From positions 124,001 to 188,000 of the forward strand of contig NW_025934572.1 in NCBI RefSeq assembly GCF_000764305.2: DNA of 64,000 nucleotides, written 5' to 3'. The notes beneath the pieces were generated by a model, which worked only from the letters and a program-made list of their open reading frames with translations, searched no databases and was not told the origin of the DNA. Each line of letters begins with the position of its first letter. The first letter of the stretch is position 1. A program made the translations under genes and the position numbers. This document shows positions 12,401 through 25,369 of this stretch, piece after piece. Source of the DNA: Hyalella azteca. Taxonomy: Eukaryota > Arthropoda > Malacostraca > Amphipoda > Hyalellidae.

Positions 12401-13604
12401 TTTTTTAGCTGTTTATTTACCTAGACACAGCACATGTTTTATGGAAGTGATGTTGCTGCAAACAATTTTTAGTCGAGGACTATAAAATTTCTATTGTGAG
12501 TGCATCCGAGACCATCGCTTGCTCGAGATACACAGTAGCAGCCTAATGAACGTGTTTATGGGACGAGTTCAATCCCAGGCTGGCTGCAGCATTTGCAAAA
12601 GTTGAGTCGGACTCGTGCCTTTCCTAAATTTTTCCTAGACCATTTATAACCTCAAGCTTATCCATGCCTAGTCTGATGACGGCTTTTCCCGTCTCCACAC
12701 AGCTTGACTACACCCCTCGCCTTCTAGTGGGCACCGTATAAACAGAAAATTGAACGTTTTAAATTTGGCTATAACCGTGAGTCCGCAGATGCCATTGGGT
12801 GCACAATACTCCACAAAAAAATTCCATTACATCTCGTTAACCTCTGCCTCTGCTCCTGGATAACCAACCATACCATGATTAGTCTGTTATTACAGTTGCC
12901 GTGCGTCTCCAGGCTACGGGCACGTTACTAGGATGTACCGGCTTCCTACCTGCCTTGTCGTCTTGACCATCTTGAGATCAAGAATCTTCGTGGTCAATTT
13001 TGAATGACGCTTTTTAGCATGTCTGCGAAAAGAAGGAAACTTCCTTTTCTTCTTCGGGTCAGGTTCAATAGAACCTCTCATTTCTTTTTTGGAACATTGA
13101 AAGGAAAAAAACTTGGTCTTCTTGAGGTTTGACATCTACTGGTCCCATCCGTGTCTCGCTTATGGAAGATTTTGTCGGTTGAAATTCAATTGGGAGGAAT
13201 TCTGGTTTCTCTAGGCCGAGTTAATGCCAAATGTTAAGCTCTTCCGCCGTCTCCAAGGAGTAGTGCACGTCGTATGGACAACGACTTCGCGTCAGGACCT
13301 GGTGAGGCGGTCTTCCTTTGAGCGCCGTCCCCTCGTAACGACTGCCAGTTGCAGTTTCTTGCTTCCTATCCATTATTCCAAATCGGGCCTGGTAGGGTAT
13401 ATCGGAATATGTCGTGGTTTTGTTTTCAGCACTGTGCTTCTCGACTCTCAAGGATCATGACAGTATACGAGATTCATATAACTATTAACCATTAAGTAAA
13501 ATTCCGGTTACTACTATTCACAAAATATTTTCTTATTGTTCAGTAGAGAACTGATTATTTCTTCAGGTGATCCGACTCGTCACAGAAAATTACTAAATTC
13601 TGAT

Positions 13605-14125
13605 TATATTGACTTTTTATTACAACACTTCTCTTTAACTTCACTTCTTGTTTATTTATCTGTCTGCTACAAATCTTATAATCGACATTAACACACTTCT
13701 ACCTCTTCAATCGATCTGAAATTTTGCACACTTGCTTAGTTGGAGACAATGCTTGAATCATTTGACAGAATGCTTAATTTTAAAACGTAAAAAATTTTTT
13801 TAATCTAAAAAAATTGAAAAAATAATTTTGTCTTCTACGTACAAATCATTTAATTGATATTCAACACACTTCTACATGTACCTGTCCAATCGATCTTAAA
13901 ATTTCCACACTTTTGCAAAGTCGGAGTCAATGCATGAGTCAATTAACAGAATAAATAATTTTGAAAATTTTAATTTTTTTAATTCTAAAAATAAAATTTA
14001 AAAATGATTTTTTTTGTAATATTTGATAATAAAATTAAAAATTCGTTTTATATGTGTAACCTCGGAGATACTGGATTCTTTAGAAGTGTTGTCTGTAAAA
14101 AGTTATTTTTAAACGCATATAGTCC
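13605..14125. repeat. AT-rich dispersed repeat, copy A
   Basis: It shares the start CAACACTTCTCTTTAACTTC, the middle CAATCGATCT..AAATTTTGCACAC and the end GTGTTGTCT.TAAAAAGT.ATTTTTAAACG with the two tandem copies at 59475-60240. The middle block is itself partly duplicated within this copy. No coding potential or terminal repeats are seen, so the class is unknown. Confidence 0.7.
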
Positions 14126-14189
14126 AGCAGCTATCCCAAACAATCGTCAGCTATGGAAAGATCGGGTTCCAAAGGTCGGATCCCTTGAG

Positions 14190-14265
14190 AATCAAGTCAC
14201 GAAAAGTTCGAGAATCGGCAACAGGCCGTGGGCCTATTTCTTCAACGCCGACACTTCTATTCTAT
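14190..14265 (+). mobile_element. LINE 3'-tail fragment
   Basis: Carries the family 3' end (CAAGTCACGAAAAGT, GAGAATCGGC, ACAGGCC, TTCTTCAACGCCGACA) shared with copies at 14828, 23370, 48885 and 53455 and, in reverse, at 30735 and 40905. Confidence 0.7.
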
Positions 14266-14827
14266 ATCATTTCTCTTAACTTACAATATAGTCAAATTTT
14301 TGAGCCGGAAACCCGGTTCATTATAAATAACTATTTGGTAGACAGACTACGAGCATGATCCATTACGGCCTTACAATGAAAAATTTGGCTAAGGCATCTA
14401 TATATCATCGCTCGCTCCGAGACACACAATAGCCGCTGGAATAAAATCCCCATATTACCTATGAAATTCTAGGACTGCTACAACAAAAGCAATAATTTGA
14501 ATATGACAGTCACAAATGCCTACATAAAATTTTCCTTGATCATTAATCGCATTTAACTTGTGTCGCCTAGTTAGTATCCAGCTTTTCCCTTCCCTGCACA
14601 GCCGAGCTGCACTCTCAGAGAAATTAGTGTTACTTTATCTGAATAGCGATGCACTGTTCTGCCAGTGTGTGTGTGTCATCCTGAACTATTTTGGACCGGC
14701 AAAATGGTGTATAAGTGCTACGTTCAGAAAGTGTCACTATTTAGACAATTTAGCCAATTAATTTCCTTGAGTGCACCTCTATCGTCAGTCTTGAAAAAAT
14801 CCGGTAAAAAGACATGCATTTGGATCT

Positions 14828-14920
14828 TCTATGAACAAGTCACGAAAAGTACAAGAATCGGCGACAGGCCACATCAGGCCTACTCTTCAGCGCCGACATC
14901 GTTATGCTATGCTACTTCTC
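14828..14920 (+). mobile_element. LINE 3'-tail fragment with TATGC tail
   Basis: The same 3' end as the LINE copy at 23150-23456, ending in a short simple repeat (TTATGCTATGCTACT). Each copy in the window has its own short tail repeat, as expected for CR1/L2-type elements that end in a microsatellite and not in poly(A). Confidence 0.75.
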
Positions 14921-15785
14921 GATTCTTCCTGCGTTAGCACGGTTGGATCGAAAGCGCGTAGTATCGAACAACCTTGGCACGTAACTCGGGGTAATAAGCC
15001 CGTTCGTCATATGAGTATAAGTGGCGTTGGAGTTATATTGTAATTATAAATCACGGCTAAGGAATTACCACCAAAAGTAATTAACTTCTCATTGAATAAA
15101 TCAGGAAGAATCGGGGCAGGATATAAATCAAGCAACAAAATAAAATGAGAACTAGGTCACACGTCTTTTCCTGTCTATGCCGATGAAAATTAGTTAAGTT
15201 AAATTAGATCTTGTGTAGTCGCAAGTCGACTGACGTAGTTGTTCTGTTTACGTCGCAACTTTCATCTCACCGCTTTTAAAACGTAGACTTTTCTTCAGAA
15301 AGTCGGGCGCACGTTTTGACTTGGACGCATACTGCCAGCCATGGAGGGTTATGGGAGCATGGCTTGGGCACTGCAAACTTGCTTCTGCATGCCCACAACA
15401 CTTGTGAGTGGTTAAACCTTGGCTCTGGCCAGGCATTCGACCTCCTTTGAAGGAGTTGGTCTCGGAGCTGATATGTGAAAAACGTAGACTTTCGTCAGAT
15501 AGTCTACGTTAAAGATAACTTACGGTCGACTGTGTCCTAGAGTTAATAACGGCACTACTTATTGTTTCTCGGTGCTACGTACTGGAACCTGCTATCTCAC
15601 GGCTGAGTCGCTCTCGATGCAACCGTATTTTTATTTTGAAAAATGTTGTAAAGTTTTCGCAACCCTACTTGTAGATTGTTGACGCCCTCATAGTGAAGTC
15701 ATAGTTGTGTCAACGACTCGAAATGTTTTGCAAGTTGCCAAGCCTGCGGTGGTGTCTGCTCCCATAAATAGTATAATAATTAATA

Positions 15786-16014
15786 GCGATTTCAGCGTTT
15801 ATTAGGCCATAGGGCTGTCGCCGATTCTTGACATCGCAGAATATTTACAGCTTGTAGCGGTCTCGAACGCGCAACTCACAGCTTCAATTTTGTTTTTCTT
15901 AACCGCCCGGCCTCCTTGCCGATTCTGACCAGAAACTGGCGCACAGAGCTATGATCAAACCCGCACCTCTCTGCTCCAATCCTGGTACTCTGAACTGTAA
16001 CCACTGGGCCACCG
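15786..16014 (-). mobile_element. tRNA-derived SINE, copy 1
   Basis: On the minus strand it starts with a tRNA-like head: an A-box-like segment in TGGCCCAGTGGTTACAGTTC and a B-box-like GGTTTGATCAT. It ends in a tail containing CAAGAATCGGCGACAG, which is shared with the 3' end of the LINE family in this window. A second copy, about 80-85% similar by eye, lies at 31178-31416. It is not a functional tRNA gene. Confidence 0.75.
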
Positions 16015-16424
16015 TGTAATAACTCTGTGTAATATAATATTCAGTAAATTCGACATAATATTCAAGTTTTTAATTGAGGCTAGTCGGACCGATAGACCAT
16101 GAAAAGATCATGTTTTCCAGTCAACAATTCAATACATAAAATTTATGTGAAATATATGCATCCCATCAACCGAAGAAAATGTTCACTGTCATATTACCCA
16201 AAGTCTAAAGAACTTTATTCAATGACCTACTGCGCTATTGAAAATGAAAATTTATTTGGTTCTAAAACATGAAACTTGTGGAAAATTTATTTGGGGCTAA
16301 AATATAAACTTGTAAAAATAATGTCATTTCATAACCACAGACTATTCTATTCAAACGTCATCTGTCAAACTACAGATGCATTTAATTTAAAAATTATTTG
16401 ATTTGCCCGCGTTGAAAATTCTAG

Positions 16425-16481
16425 AGTGGAAGGTTTTGATTGGCTGGAGTTTTCCACTCGGTCCAATCGTTTGAGGCCACC
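16425..16481 (+). promoter_or_regulatory. Two ER-stress-response-like elements upstream of the PDI gene
   Basis: CCAAT-N9-CCACC lies at 16463-16481. Its inverted counterpart AGTGG-N9-ATTGG (CCAAT-N9-CCACT on the other strand) lies at 16425-16443. The mammalian ERSE consensus is CCAAT-N9-CCACG, bound by NF-Y with ATF6/XBP1; each site here differs from it in the last base only. They lie about 300-350 bp upstream of the PDI start codon, a normal place for unfolded-protein-response control of a PDI. Binding is inferred, not shown. Confidence 0.5.
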
Positions 16482-16776
16482 AAAGTCTGCGTCCGAATGC
16501 GTTGATCAACTCAAAACTTTTTTATGTTTGATTAAAATTATCCGAAAATTACTCTCAATCCTGCTGCTTCAGACGTTTTACGTTTCTAAAAGAACGCTTC
16601 AAGTTATTGAAAACATTTTTTACCTGCAAATAAGAAGTTTATTTCATCACTAGATTTTTTTAGAACGTTCGATTTCAGGATCCGAACGGAAGCACGATAA
16701 TGTGATGACAGTGTAAGAGAGGTCACACCGGTGTAAACATTGAGCTGTGGAATTCAACGTTTACGGCACATTCACG

Positions 16777-19700
16777 ATGGAATTAAAACTAATCATCGTT
16801 GCATCTTTGTTGGCATTTGTAGCTGCTGAGTCATCTGATGTGCTCGAATTGACAGATGCTGATTTTGACAGCAAACTTGCCACAATTGATACCGCTCTTG
16901 TAATGTTTTATGCTCCTTGGTAAGTACGCTGTACGATGCTATTTTAGTTAGCCTAAGTTAGGTAGGATATACCTAGATGCATTCTATTCGTAGACTTGAA
17001 ATCGTTTAATTTATGTTGGAAATAATCGTTTAACTTTCTTTGGATTGTTCATCAACATTTTAAAAATATTCTATTTATAAAGTTATTAAACCATAGTACT
17101 TTTTTTCTCAATGCCTTCTATAATTCTATTTATGTACAGGTGTGGCCACTGCAAAAGACTGAAGCCTGAATTCGCCCGAGCATCTTCAGACCTCAAAGAC
17201 AACGACCCTCCTGTGATCCTTGTTCAGGTGATTTTCACAATATGCCCCATTGTTGATATTGGTGAACTTTTGTTGTTATTACTAAATACTAATTGCAAAT
17301 ACCGGTATGTCAGTCTTGTCATGTCACTCATGTGCTCTACAGCATCTACTGCTACTCTACAGTCATAGTACGTACATGAAGACTGTATGGCTTAATTGTC
17401 AATTTGTCAGTAATCAGTAACTGACTTGATTCTTATAGGGAATTTGGCAGAGTAAATTAACTTTAACAGTTGCATCGTGAAATTAGCCTACGTGCATTGA
17501 AATACCAAACTATTTCCATATCACAAAATTTGCATTATGATTACAGTACAGTATTTGTCTCTTATTAAATTCAAATAGTAAAGTTAATTGATGCCTAGGC
17601 CCTGGCCTAGAGTAGATTTCTACCTCTCCCATAAAGCAGCAAAGAGAAAGACTCCATATACTGTATAGGTATGCCTTTAATGTCAGTAAGTGATAAGTGT
17701 TAAGTGATCTTATTTCTTTGTTGCTTTAGCATTTAAAAATTTTGATGACTAACAATATTTTCAATGAAACCAGGCCACATCGTGGTCAGGATAATTTATT
17801 GGAACTTTCACTTTCTTCAAATTTTATTCTTGTATAGCACTACTTTGAACAACCAAAGAAATCTTCTAGATTTTCCATGTATTAGAAGATTAGAAGAACA
17901 ATGAAGAAGTTAAAGGTGGATTATACTGAGGATTGTACTTCTGCAGGTGGATTGTACTGAGGCTGGCAAAGACACCTGCAGCAGGTTTGGTGTGACAGGC
18001 TACCCCACTGTGAAGATCTTCAAGGGAGGTGAACTCTCTTCTGACTACAATGGCCCCAGAGAATACAGTGAGTGTCGAGTATGGTTATTTTTTTTCATTC
18101 AGTCCTAAATCTGATGCCATTTGATCAAACTGCTCTAGAAAATGATCTATTGGTTTTGTTAATGCAATAATTATAGGCTGAATAATTACAAGTTATTTTT
18201 ACAATCTTTCCTCCCTATATACACTTACTACTCTCATTCTTATGATAATGGTGATAAATCTGCTGTTATTGAGTGCAGCAATCTGTAGCAGGTCCAGACA
18301 GCGTTCCATGCATTGATATGCTCATGCCTGCATTTGTTTCAGATGGAATTGTCAAGTTCATGAAGTCTCAAGTTGGGCCTGCATCAAAGGAATTGAAGAA
18401 CTTGGCCGACACTGAAACTTTCTTGGCCAAGAATGAAGTTGGCGTTGTTTACTTTGGTGAAGGCTCTCTTAAAGGTGAGTTGGGTGTCATATTAAATTGA
18501 AAAATAAAATATTACACTTCATTTATGGAAACTAACTATTAATTCTGGTGAGAATGCTTTTTGCTAAAGCTGTCCCAAAACTTTTCATTTGAAATTGATT
18601 TTTTTTTTTGTTTGGCTGTAATCGAATTGTTTGCCACATAAACATTTGTTTTATGAACTTCACACGGTGAAGGCTTTACCTCAGTTTCACTTCATTTGTT
18701 AATGCTTTCTACTTTGTTCCTGTTTTTTTTTATAGCTGTTTTCCTGAAGGCCGCTGACATGATGCGCGAGAAAATTAGGTTTGCTCACGTGTCAGATGAA
18801 GAGACCCTCAAGAAATATGACGCCAAGGATGCCATCATACTCTTCAGGCCTAAGGTTATGAGCAACAAATTTGAGCCTGACTTCGTCAAATATGAAGGCT
18901 CTGAGGATAAAACTGAGATTAAGAAGTTCATCAACGAAAATTAGTAAGTGTACAATAGTGATATAGGTATGTTACTTAACTGGCTGAAACCGTCAAATGC
19001 GTTGAGTCTTTATGCATTGTTGTGGTTACCAATGTATTATTGAGTAATACGAGTATCATGTTCTGCATTTGATAGCCAATCAGTTGAAGTTGAGTTATTT
19101 CATTTTAATCGTACAGCCCCTGCCTCAATCTAACACCTTTTAGAGATTTCTTTGATCCGTATGATAACTCAAATGAACGGCGATGATGTGATGCATATTA
19201 ATTTTTTGACTGGACACATATTTACAGTCATGCAGATATTTCATTTCAAATTCTAATGGACTCCAATCTGTGTCCATGGCGTGGCTCAAATTCCACGTTT
19301 GAGTTTGTTCTTCTGATCAATGAATTTTGACAGCCATGGCCTGGTCGGTCTGCGCACAACTGATACATCAGGGGACTTCATCGCACCGCTGGTGATCGCT
19401 TACTTCAATGTCGACTACGTCAAGAACCCCAAGGGCACCAACTACTGGCGCAACAGAGTTCTCAAGGTTTGTGTGTCACTGGCATGCCTTCTTGTTGAGG
19501 CATCAGAAACCAGAACAAAAGGTAGACATTTGAGCGTTAGCAGATGTTGAGCCAAATGTTATATTGCCAATGAAGAATGAGTTTTTATTTATAATAATGG
19601 ATATTTTGTCTAAAGAAACCTTCATATGAAGGGTCGGTTGACACCGTAATTGCATTGCATTCATGGGATGATTACTGTTCTGAGGCACTATGGTTTACAA

Positions 19701-21743
19701 GAGGCACTACCTCTTATCAAATTAGGAGGTAGTGCCTCTCGTTTCATTCAATTGTGTATGTTAGTTGGATTCTTGACATTAAATCTTGCTTATTCTTACT
19801 TGGTGATTAGTTCTACAAGCTTATATTTCTCAAATTCTGTTTTCAAATTCTCTCATCTCCACTGATATTTATGTTCTTCCAATCTTCCCGAATATGAAAT
19901 TGTCGAAATAACTGCTGTTGTTGTGATTTCATACATGCGGCTCGAAATTATTTTCTTCTCCCGTGTGAAATTGTCATTCTAATTGCATGTTTATCTAACT
20001 TTAATTAGGTCGCTCAAAATTACAAGTCCGACTTCACCTTCGCGGTTGCAAACAACAACGACTTCGCGCACGAGGTTGAAGAGTTCGGCCTGTCCTACGT
20101 GTCGGGGGAGAAGCCTGTGGTGTGCGCCTGGGATGCCCAAGGGCAGAAGTTTGTCATGAAGGATGAGTTCAGGTAATTCCTAACTTACTTTATTAAGTAT
20201 GCTCGTCGCTACTTGTGAGTTGCAAAGAGCTATATCAAGTATGAGTTTGGGCTGAAAAATTGTTCATCATTATTTTGTAAGTGGAAGTAATAGAAAGCGT
20301 TGTTTCCTGTACAGAGACTTATAATATCGGCAAAGCCTCTGAGTTGCTTCAAATTCCGAGCCAATATCAGCGGTTCTGTCAGTTTTCGAGCTCAACTTTT
20401 TCATCACAATAATATATTTTCATTTAATTGCTGTTTTACTTGATGCTCCTTAAAACTTCCAAGCCAGAACAGTCGCGCTGACCAAAGTTTTTTCACCTTT
20501 ATTATCTGGAAATTATTCGTTCAGCCTGGAAAGCTTCGAGAGCTTTTTGAAGCAACTGAAGGCCGGCGAGCTGGAGCCTTTCGTGAAGTCTGAGCCCATA
20601 CCTGAGATCCAAGGCAACGTGATCGTGGCGGTGGGCAAGAACTTCGATGAGGTGGTCACCAACAGCGGTAGGGACGCACTGGTGGAATTCTACGCGCCAT
20701 GGTGCGGCCACTGCAAGAAACTCACCCCCATTTATGATGAGCTCGGCGACGCGGTGAGTCGCTTCTCGTCGCAAATCAATCCTGCTGCCGTACTCTATTG
20801 ACCGACTTAAGTATACGTTGCGGCCATTTTTCGTCTGTGATTAGTGGATCTAGCCTGAAATACTGCCAGTGATTGGCTGGCGGAGTTGCGAACCCATGAA
20901 ATGTTTTTGATGGTATGGAACCATTTGAGTTCCTCCTATTCTCAGTTGTCAATTTGATTTCATTGCTTGATAGTACTTTTTTGCACATGTTAATCCCTCA
21001 CGTCTGCAATTGTTCATAATCATTGTCTATATTTTAACCGTTGAACTCAGTTCTAACCAATATACTATTTTTTTTAGAATACTTTGGCCCAATCTAATGG
21101 TTCCTTCCCTACCCAGTTTCGTCTCTATAAACAGGAATGATTTTCTGTTGTATTGCAGATGGCTGGCGAAGATGTTGACATCATCAAAATGGACGCTACT
21201 GCCAATGATGTCCCACCAGCGTTCAATGTCAGAGGTTTCCCGACCTTGTACTGGAAGCCTAAGTCTGGCAAGCCTGTGCCTTACGAGGTCAGTAACTCGT
21301 AGCATGTGTCACCCGTCGTTTTGTTTATTCGAGTTGAATGGCGAGTTTCCGGTTATCAAACCCAGACGTGTCTTCAAGACTAACTACTGATGAGGCTTTT
21401 CATGGGGATGTCTACTGTATTTATGTAGGTTGGCCCACGTGCAGCGTGGAGCTCTGGCAGTTAATTTCTTAATCATCTTAGTCTAGAATTAATTTCGAGA
21501 GCAAATATTCTTTATTTTCTTCGTATGTTTCGTTATGATCGATGATTATGGAATAATTTAAACGTTATGTGTAAAAGATATTTGCCACTAGAAATTTTAT
21601 TCATTACTAACTAAGAATCATGAATTGTTCATGTGCAGGGAGGGCGAGAACTCGACGACTTTATCAAGTACATCGCCCAGCACGCAACTGACGAGCTCAA
21701 GGGCTACACGCGCAGCGGCAAATCCACCAAGGATGAGCTGTAA
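16777..21743 (+). CDS. PDIA3: Protein disulfide isomerase, PDIA3/ERp57 type (10 exons)
   Basis: Ten exons in continuous phase: 16777-16919, 17140-17227, 17947-18067, 18343-18474, 18736-18943, 19334-19466, 20009-20172, 20525-20753, 21159-21287 and 21639-21743. Together they make 1452 nt (483 residues plus TAA). All introns are GT..AG. Residues 1-17 form a signal peptide ([17 protein letters not shown]). The order is a-b-b'-a': CGHC at 49-52 with cis-proline 97 (GYPTVK), and CGHC at 390-393 with cis-proline 434 (GFPTLYW). The b' region carries [20 protein letters not shown], diagnostic of ERp57 rather than PDIA1. The C terminus is KDEL for ER retention. The enzyme oxidises and isomerises disulfides in glycoproteins, in vertebrates together with calnexin/calreticulin. 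It is slightly shorter than vertebrate ERp57 because it lacks the basic C-terminal extension. The gene looks intact. Confidence 0.97.
19700..19739. repeat. Perfect 14-bp stem hairpin in PDI intron 6
   Basis: AGAGGCACTACCTC and its exact reverse complement are separated by a 12-base loop. The stem is too short for a pre-miRNA. It may be a remnant of a palindromic mobile element or a chance structure. Confidence 0.6.
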
Positions 21744-23149
21744 TTCTTCACCGCCGTTCTCTGTGTGGTGTACCGATAGCATTTTTACTTCATCCGTACT
21801 GTGTTGCCCCTTTTCTGTGGTCGCGTTGTGTTTCATGTGTGCAGATGGTGCACGTTTGCCGCGTTACATTTCCAAGGTTGGCGTGCAGACGGCACAATGT
21901 GCAGCGCAAGCAAATTATGTCTGATAAAACGAATGTTCCGCGACTGCCAGTGGCCCTGCAGTTCGTTGACTTATTTAGCAGTTAAGTTCGCGCAAGTGTT
22001 TTTTTTTTTTTTTTTTTTTTTGCTTTTCACAAGGCTTCTGTGCGAGTGCGTTCCCAAGCTTTGTGTACTATTTTTTGAATCGATTAATTAGTCACTGTCC
22101 GGCATTGTTCGTATGATTAGTTCGATCAGTATTGCTGAGTAATCATTCCTGATGACTGGTTGGTGCTCTTAACTTGTCTTGAAATTAATTGCATTGATAT
22201 GTTTCATTTTTGTTTGTACATCACCCAGGCTTTTTATCAAGCCTATCGGTGATAGTGTCGTTAGCTGGTCAAGTGAACATTAAGTGGAGTTTTGTACGTG
22301 AATTGTTTTATTTTCCCTCGTGAGATGGAACTCCTGTAGAGAGAAATCGCGTCATTTTGGATGAGATTAGTAAATCCAAATCCCCTTTTGACCCCTGAGC
22401 TGTAATGATGAAAGGGTACCAGGTTCCTGGGGACATTTTCTACTGAATCTTTTTGATCCTTTGGGCGATAATGTTTAGGTGCTGTTTTGGACGCGCCCTC
22501 TACTACACAAAACGAATTATTTTGCATGAAAATGAACGTATTCAAACTAAAATGTGGATCTTGTGATAGAAACTGCAAAGAAGCGTCTCGTGTCAAGACG
22601 ATGTCACATTGTCGCGACTGTATGGGGGAAAGCGGGCGTTACCTTCCGAAGATTTATTATCGAGATATTTTTTTAACATCGTTGAAAACGTGTATGATCA
22701 ACGTATTAATTGGATGCCTTGTTAGTAAACGTGATCCATAATAGATATGACCATAACTTCCAGTACATGCCGTGATTTACGGTGCCTGATCGCCTATGTA
22801 TGTGGTTGGCCCACTGAAGTACGTGTTTTTACACGTCTGCAGGAGCCAAGATTAAGGTCGAAGGCGTTTTTAATCTGAAAAAGGTGCGCTCACATGAGTT
22901 CCCTGATATGATGATATCCTTCCCATCTAGAAGGAACTTTCTTATAATTCATTGCATAGCCGAATTTTTGCTTGTGGCAACTCCCAGGATAATGCAGTTT
23001 ATGGTCAAACACAAATATAGACAGATATTTCCACATTTTCGAGTATCTAGTCAATCCTGATTGTTCGTTGTTTGTTACTTCAATAATTTTCGACTAATTT
23101 GTTACTCCTATAATTAGTCGAGTCGACTCAACTAATATTTGTGATGATA
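21744..23149 (+). other. PDI 3' UTR and intergenic DNA
   Basis: No canonical AATAAA was noticed close to the stop. A run of about 21 T at 22000-22021 is the only striking element. Short open frames on both strands look accidental. Confidence 0.4.
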
Positions 23150-23456
23150 AACGTCTTAAGTCGATATCCACGTGACAACGTTTCTTCTCGCTTCGAGTCA
23201 CTGACATGTGGAACAGCCTCCCTGAAGATATTGTTGACGCTCCGAGTATGAACGCGTTCAAGAACAGACTAGACAAGGCCATGCATGAGCATATGTTCAG
23301 TCTTAAAATGCCTCGTACCCTACGGAACATCTGATATCTAGAAGCGATTTTAAATCTACCGTCCGTAAGGCCAGACTAGTCAAGAAAAGTACAAGAATCG
23401 GCGACAGGCCTATCCAGGCCTATTTATTTAATGCCGAAGATACTATACTATACTAA
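23150..23456 (+). mobile_element. CR1/L2-like LINE, 5'-truncated copy
   Basis: It encodes the last part of the reverse-transcriptase ORF with frame damage: FFSLRVTDMWNSLPEDIVDA, then NAFKNRLDKAMHEHMFSLKM. The FFS-R-T-MWNSLP...FKNRLD pattern is typical of the C terminus of CR1/Jockey-clade LINEs. It is followed by the family 3' end and a CTATACTATACTA tail. Confidence 0.85.
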
Positions 23457-24179
23457 GAGGCGACTAGCTGGTGAATGCTTCGACTAGTCGCCCCGTGTAT
23501 AAGCACTTATCCATTCCATTCTAAAGTTGGCTCCCGCCTACTCATATCCTGCGCTGCTGGAACCCGAACTGAGTGGCTTCTATCAATGAAGGCAATATTA
23601 TGCCTAAAAACCTTCGGTTGCACTGAAGTCAGCAGACACAGCGTCAGTCAACATTTAAAACAGCCAGACGAACACACACTGTCAAGAGAGTCTAACGCCA
23701 TGACTTCCTGTTGTTCTCGTCACATGGTTCTAAGGTCACACGGTGGGAATTTCTTGTAAATGCATAGAAAAAATTAAACTTCTCCTTTGTTTCCGATATA
23801 ATGTCTTAATAAAGCGCCTTCAGTTAATCTACAATACTTCTTATATTAAAAACTGCCGTATTTTACACTGTGATAAATGTCGCTTCTTGAAACAAATTCT
23901 GCAACCCTCCCAAAGGGGCAGAGAAATGGGTATTTTTTACGTTACCTATCCATATACCAGGTATATCGTATTAGACTCGTATCAGAGGCTTATTTAAGGC
24001 CAAGACAACTTGTATTATTCACTAAATTCAGATGGAAAGTTTTAGGTGAGGCAAGACGAAACTGGTCGGGGGAAGTAAACACACAATAAATTGATAATGT
24101 GAATTTATTTGTTAAGCTACGTGACCTGCTCAATGTGATGATCCAGGAGGAACTGGAAGACCAGGCCAGTGGTGAAGGT

Positions 24180-24560
24180 CGACGTGATGCACGTGTTTGC
24201 GTTGTGAGACGTGGACGTGACGTCGTCGTGGAGACGTTGCACAGGCAGAGATGATTGAGCGATGCCGAGAGACGAGAAGATGTTACCCAAAAGTCAAAAC
24301 ACGTAGTGACGTGGGCACGTAGAGATGTTCACACGTGGAGATAACACCGTAAGCACGCTTTAGTCAAGTGTCACTAACTGCTCGTGGGGAAATTCACTGA
24401 ATGCACGTGGGGAAAGTCACTGAATGCATGTAGGGAAAATTCACTAAATGCACGTGGGGAAGGTCACTGAATGCACGTGGAGAAGCATAGGTGCGCAGAC
24501 GAAGATGGCGTCGGTGCGCAGTCTCAGCGCAGACGAAGATGGCGTTGGTACGCAGACGAA
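24180..24560. repeat. ACGTGG-rich degenerate tandem repeats
   Basis: A core of four to five copies of a unit of about 23-26 bp (CTGAATGCACGTGGGGAAA..TCA) lies at 24385-24485. It is flanked by degenerate GACGTGG and CGCAGACGAAGATGGCG repeats. Confidence 0.7.
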
Positions 24561-25058
24561 GGTGCAGACAGAGGAGACTACACCTAGAGGAGACTATGAA
24601 AGGAGCGTGGCGGAAGTGATTTTGCCATCAACCGAATTGAGCTTCCTTTGAACTATTCTTATGATAGTGTGCAAATTATTAATACGATAAACGTAATGTT
24701 GAGAGTATTAATAATAATGTAATATACTTAAAATTAGTTCTACGTAGCGAGATATGATATACATAAAATTAGTTATATGTAGCGAGATCCGTTACAGAGA
24801 GAAGGTTTCTCCTGATGATATGAAATTGCATATATCATATATGATTGAAAAAAGGCGAACGTATCTGAGACGCAGTGCCTGGTCAGATTGATGACATGAA
24901 AATAATTGCTAGGTAGTTAAATAGCTCTAAAACGCCTCACCAGTCTGTTTTCACATCTCTAAAGCCTGTGTTGAATTTTGCTCGTGTTTTCATGCACAAG
25001 CTTCTTCACAACTGTGTTATCTACTGATTTTCTTTCTTTCCGAAAACTATTTTGCTCA

Positions 25059-25367
25059 TCAATAAAAACGAAATTTACCACCATTCATTAATTTTAAGGT
25101 GTTGCCAGCAGCATCCTTCGAGCGTAGCCTCTTGCAAGATATAACATCAATCGATGTGTTGAGTACCTTGCTGCAACAGTCTACAACAAAGGCCGAGTCA
25201 TCCATCACAAGGTCCTTCGCATCAGATGCGTTACTTTCAGGAATCCCAAACCAGACCAGGTTGGCCTTCCTACGTTCTCTATCAAGCAATTCACGTGGGC
25301 TTTCATTAGCGACTTCAGATAAATCAGCTGTGTTGTTCTTTACTTCCATTTCTTCCGTATTTTTCAA
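25059..25367 (-). pseudogene. Fragment of a LINE ORF1-type protein
   Basis: A 102-residue open frame contains ELLDRERRKANLVWFGIPES, then VDCCSKVLNTSIDVISCKRL. A basic stretch leading into NL(V/I).FG(I/L)PES, then a helix and a ..C.RL.. segment, is typical of the RRM part of ORF1 in CR1/Jockey/L1-like non-LTR retrotransposons. Both ends are cut, no ORF2 follows, and the element looks dead. Confidence 0.6.
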
Positions 25368-25369
25368 CT

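Larger units (their letters stand above)
12480..14700. repeat. Block of diverged dispersed repeats
   Basis: Segments at about 12480-12760 and 14340-14620 resemble each other (shared pieces CATCGCT.GCTC.GAGA.ACACA, GCCTAGT, CAGCTTTTCCC and CCACACAGC-like ends). The part at 13605-14125 belongs to the family also found twice at 59475-60240. A short basic open frame on the minus strand (12914-13135, with PKKKRK) lies inside and has no recognised family. Confidence 0.5.

Noticed and set aside
12914..13135. 73-codon basic open frame with PKKKRK on the minus strand
   Set aside because: It lies inside a diverged dispersed-repeat block, with no homolog recognised and no splice signals. Noted but not called as a gene.
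13221..13460. Overlapping open frames on both strands at 13.2-13.4 kb
   Set aside because: Mutually antisense frames without motif, codon or splice support.
15786..16014. tRNA gene on the minus strand
   Set aside because: A- and B-box-like parts are present but the cloverleaf arms do not pair, and a second diverged copy with a LINE-like tail exists. It is a SINE.
19700..19739. let-7-like microRNA hairpin (GAGGTAG seed in the 3' arm)
   Set aside because: The stem is only 14 bp and the arm does not continue as let-7; the pre-miRNA length and fold are absent.
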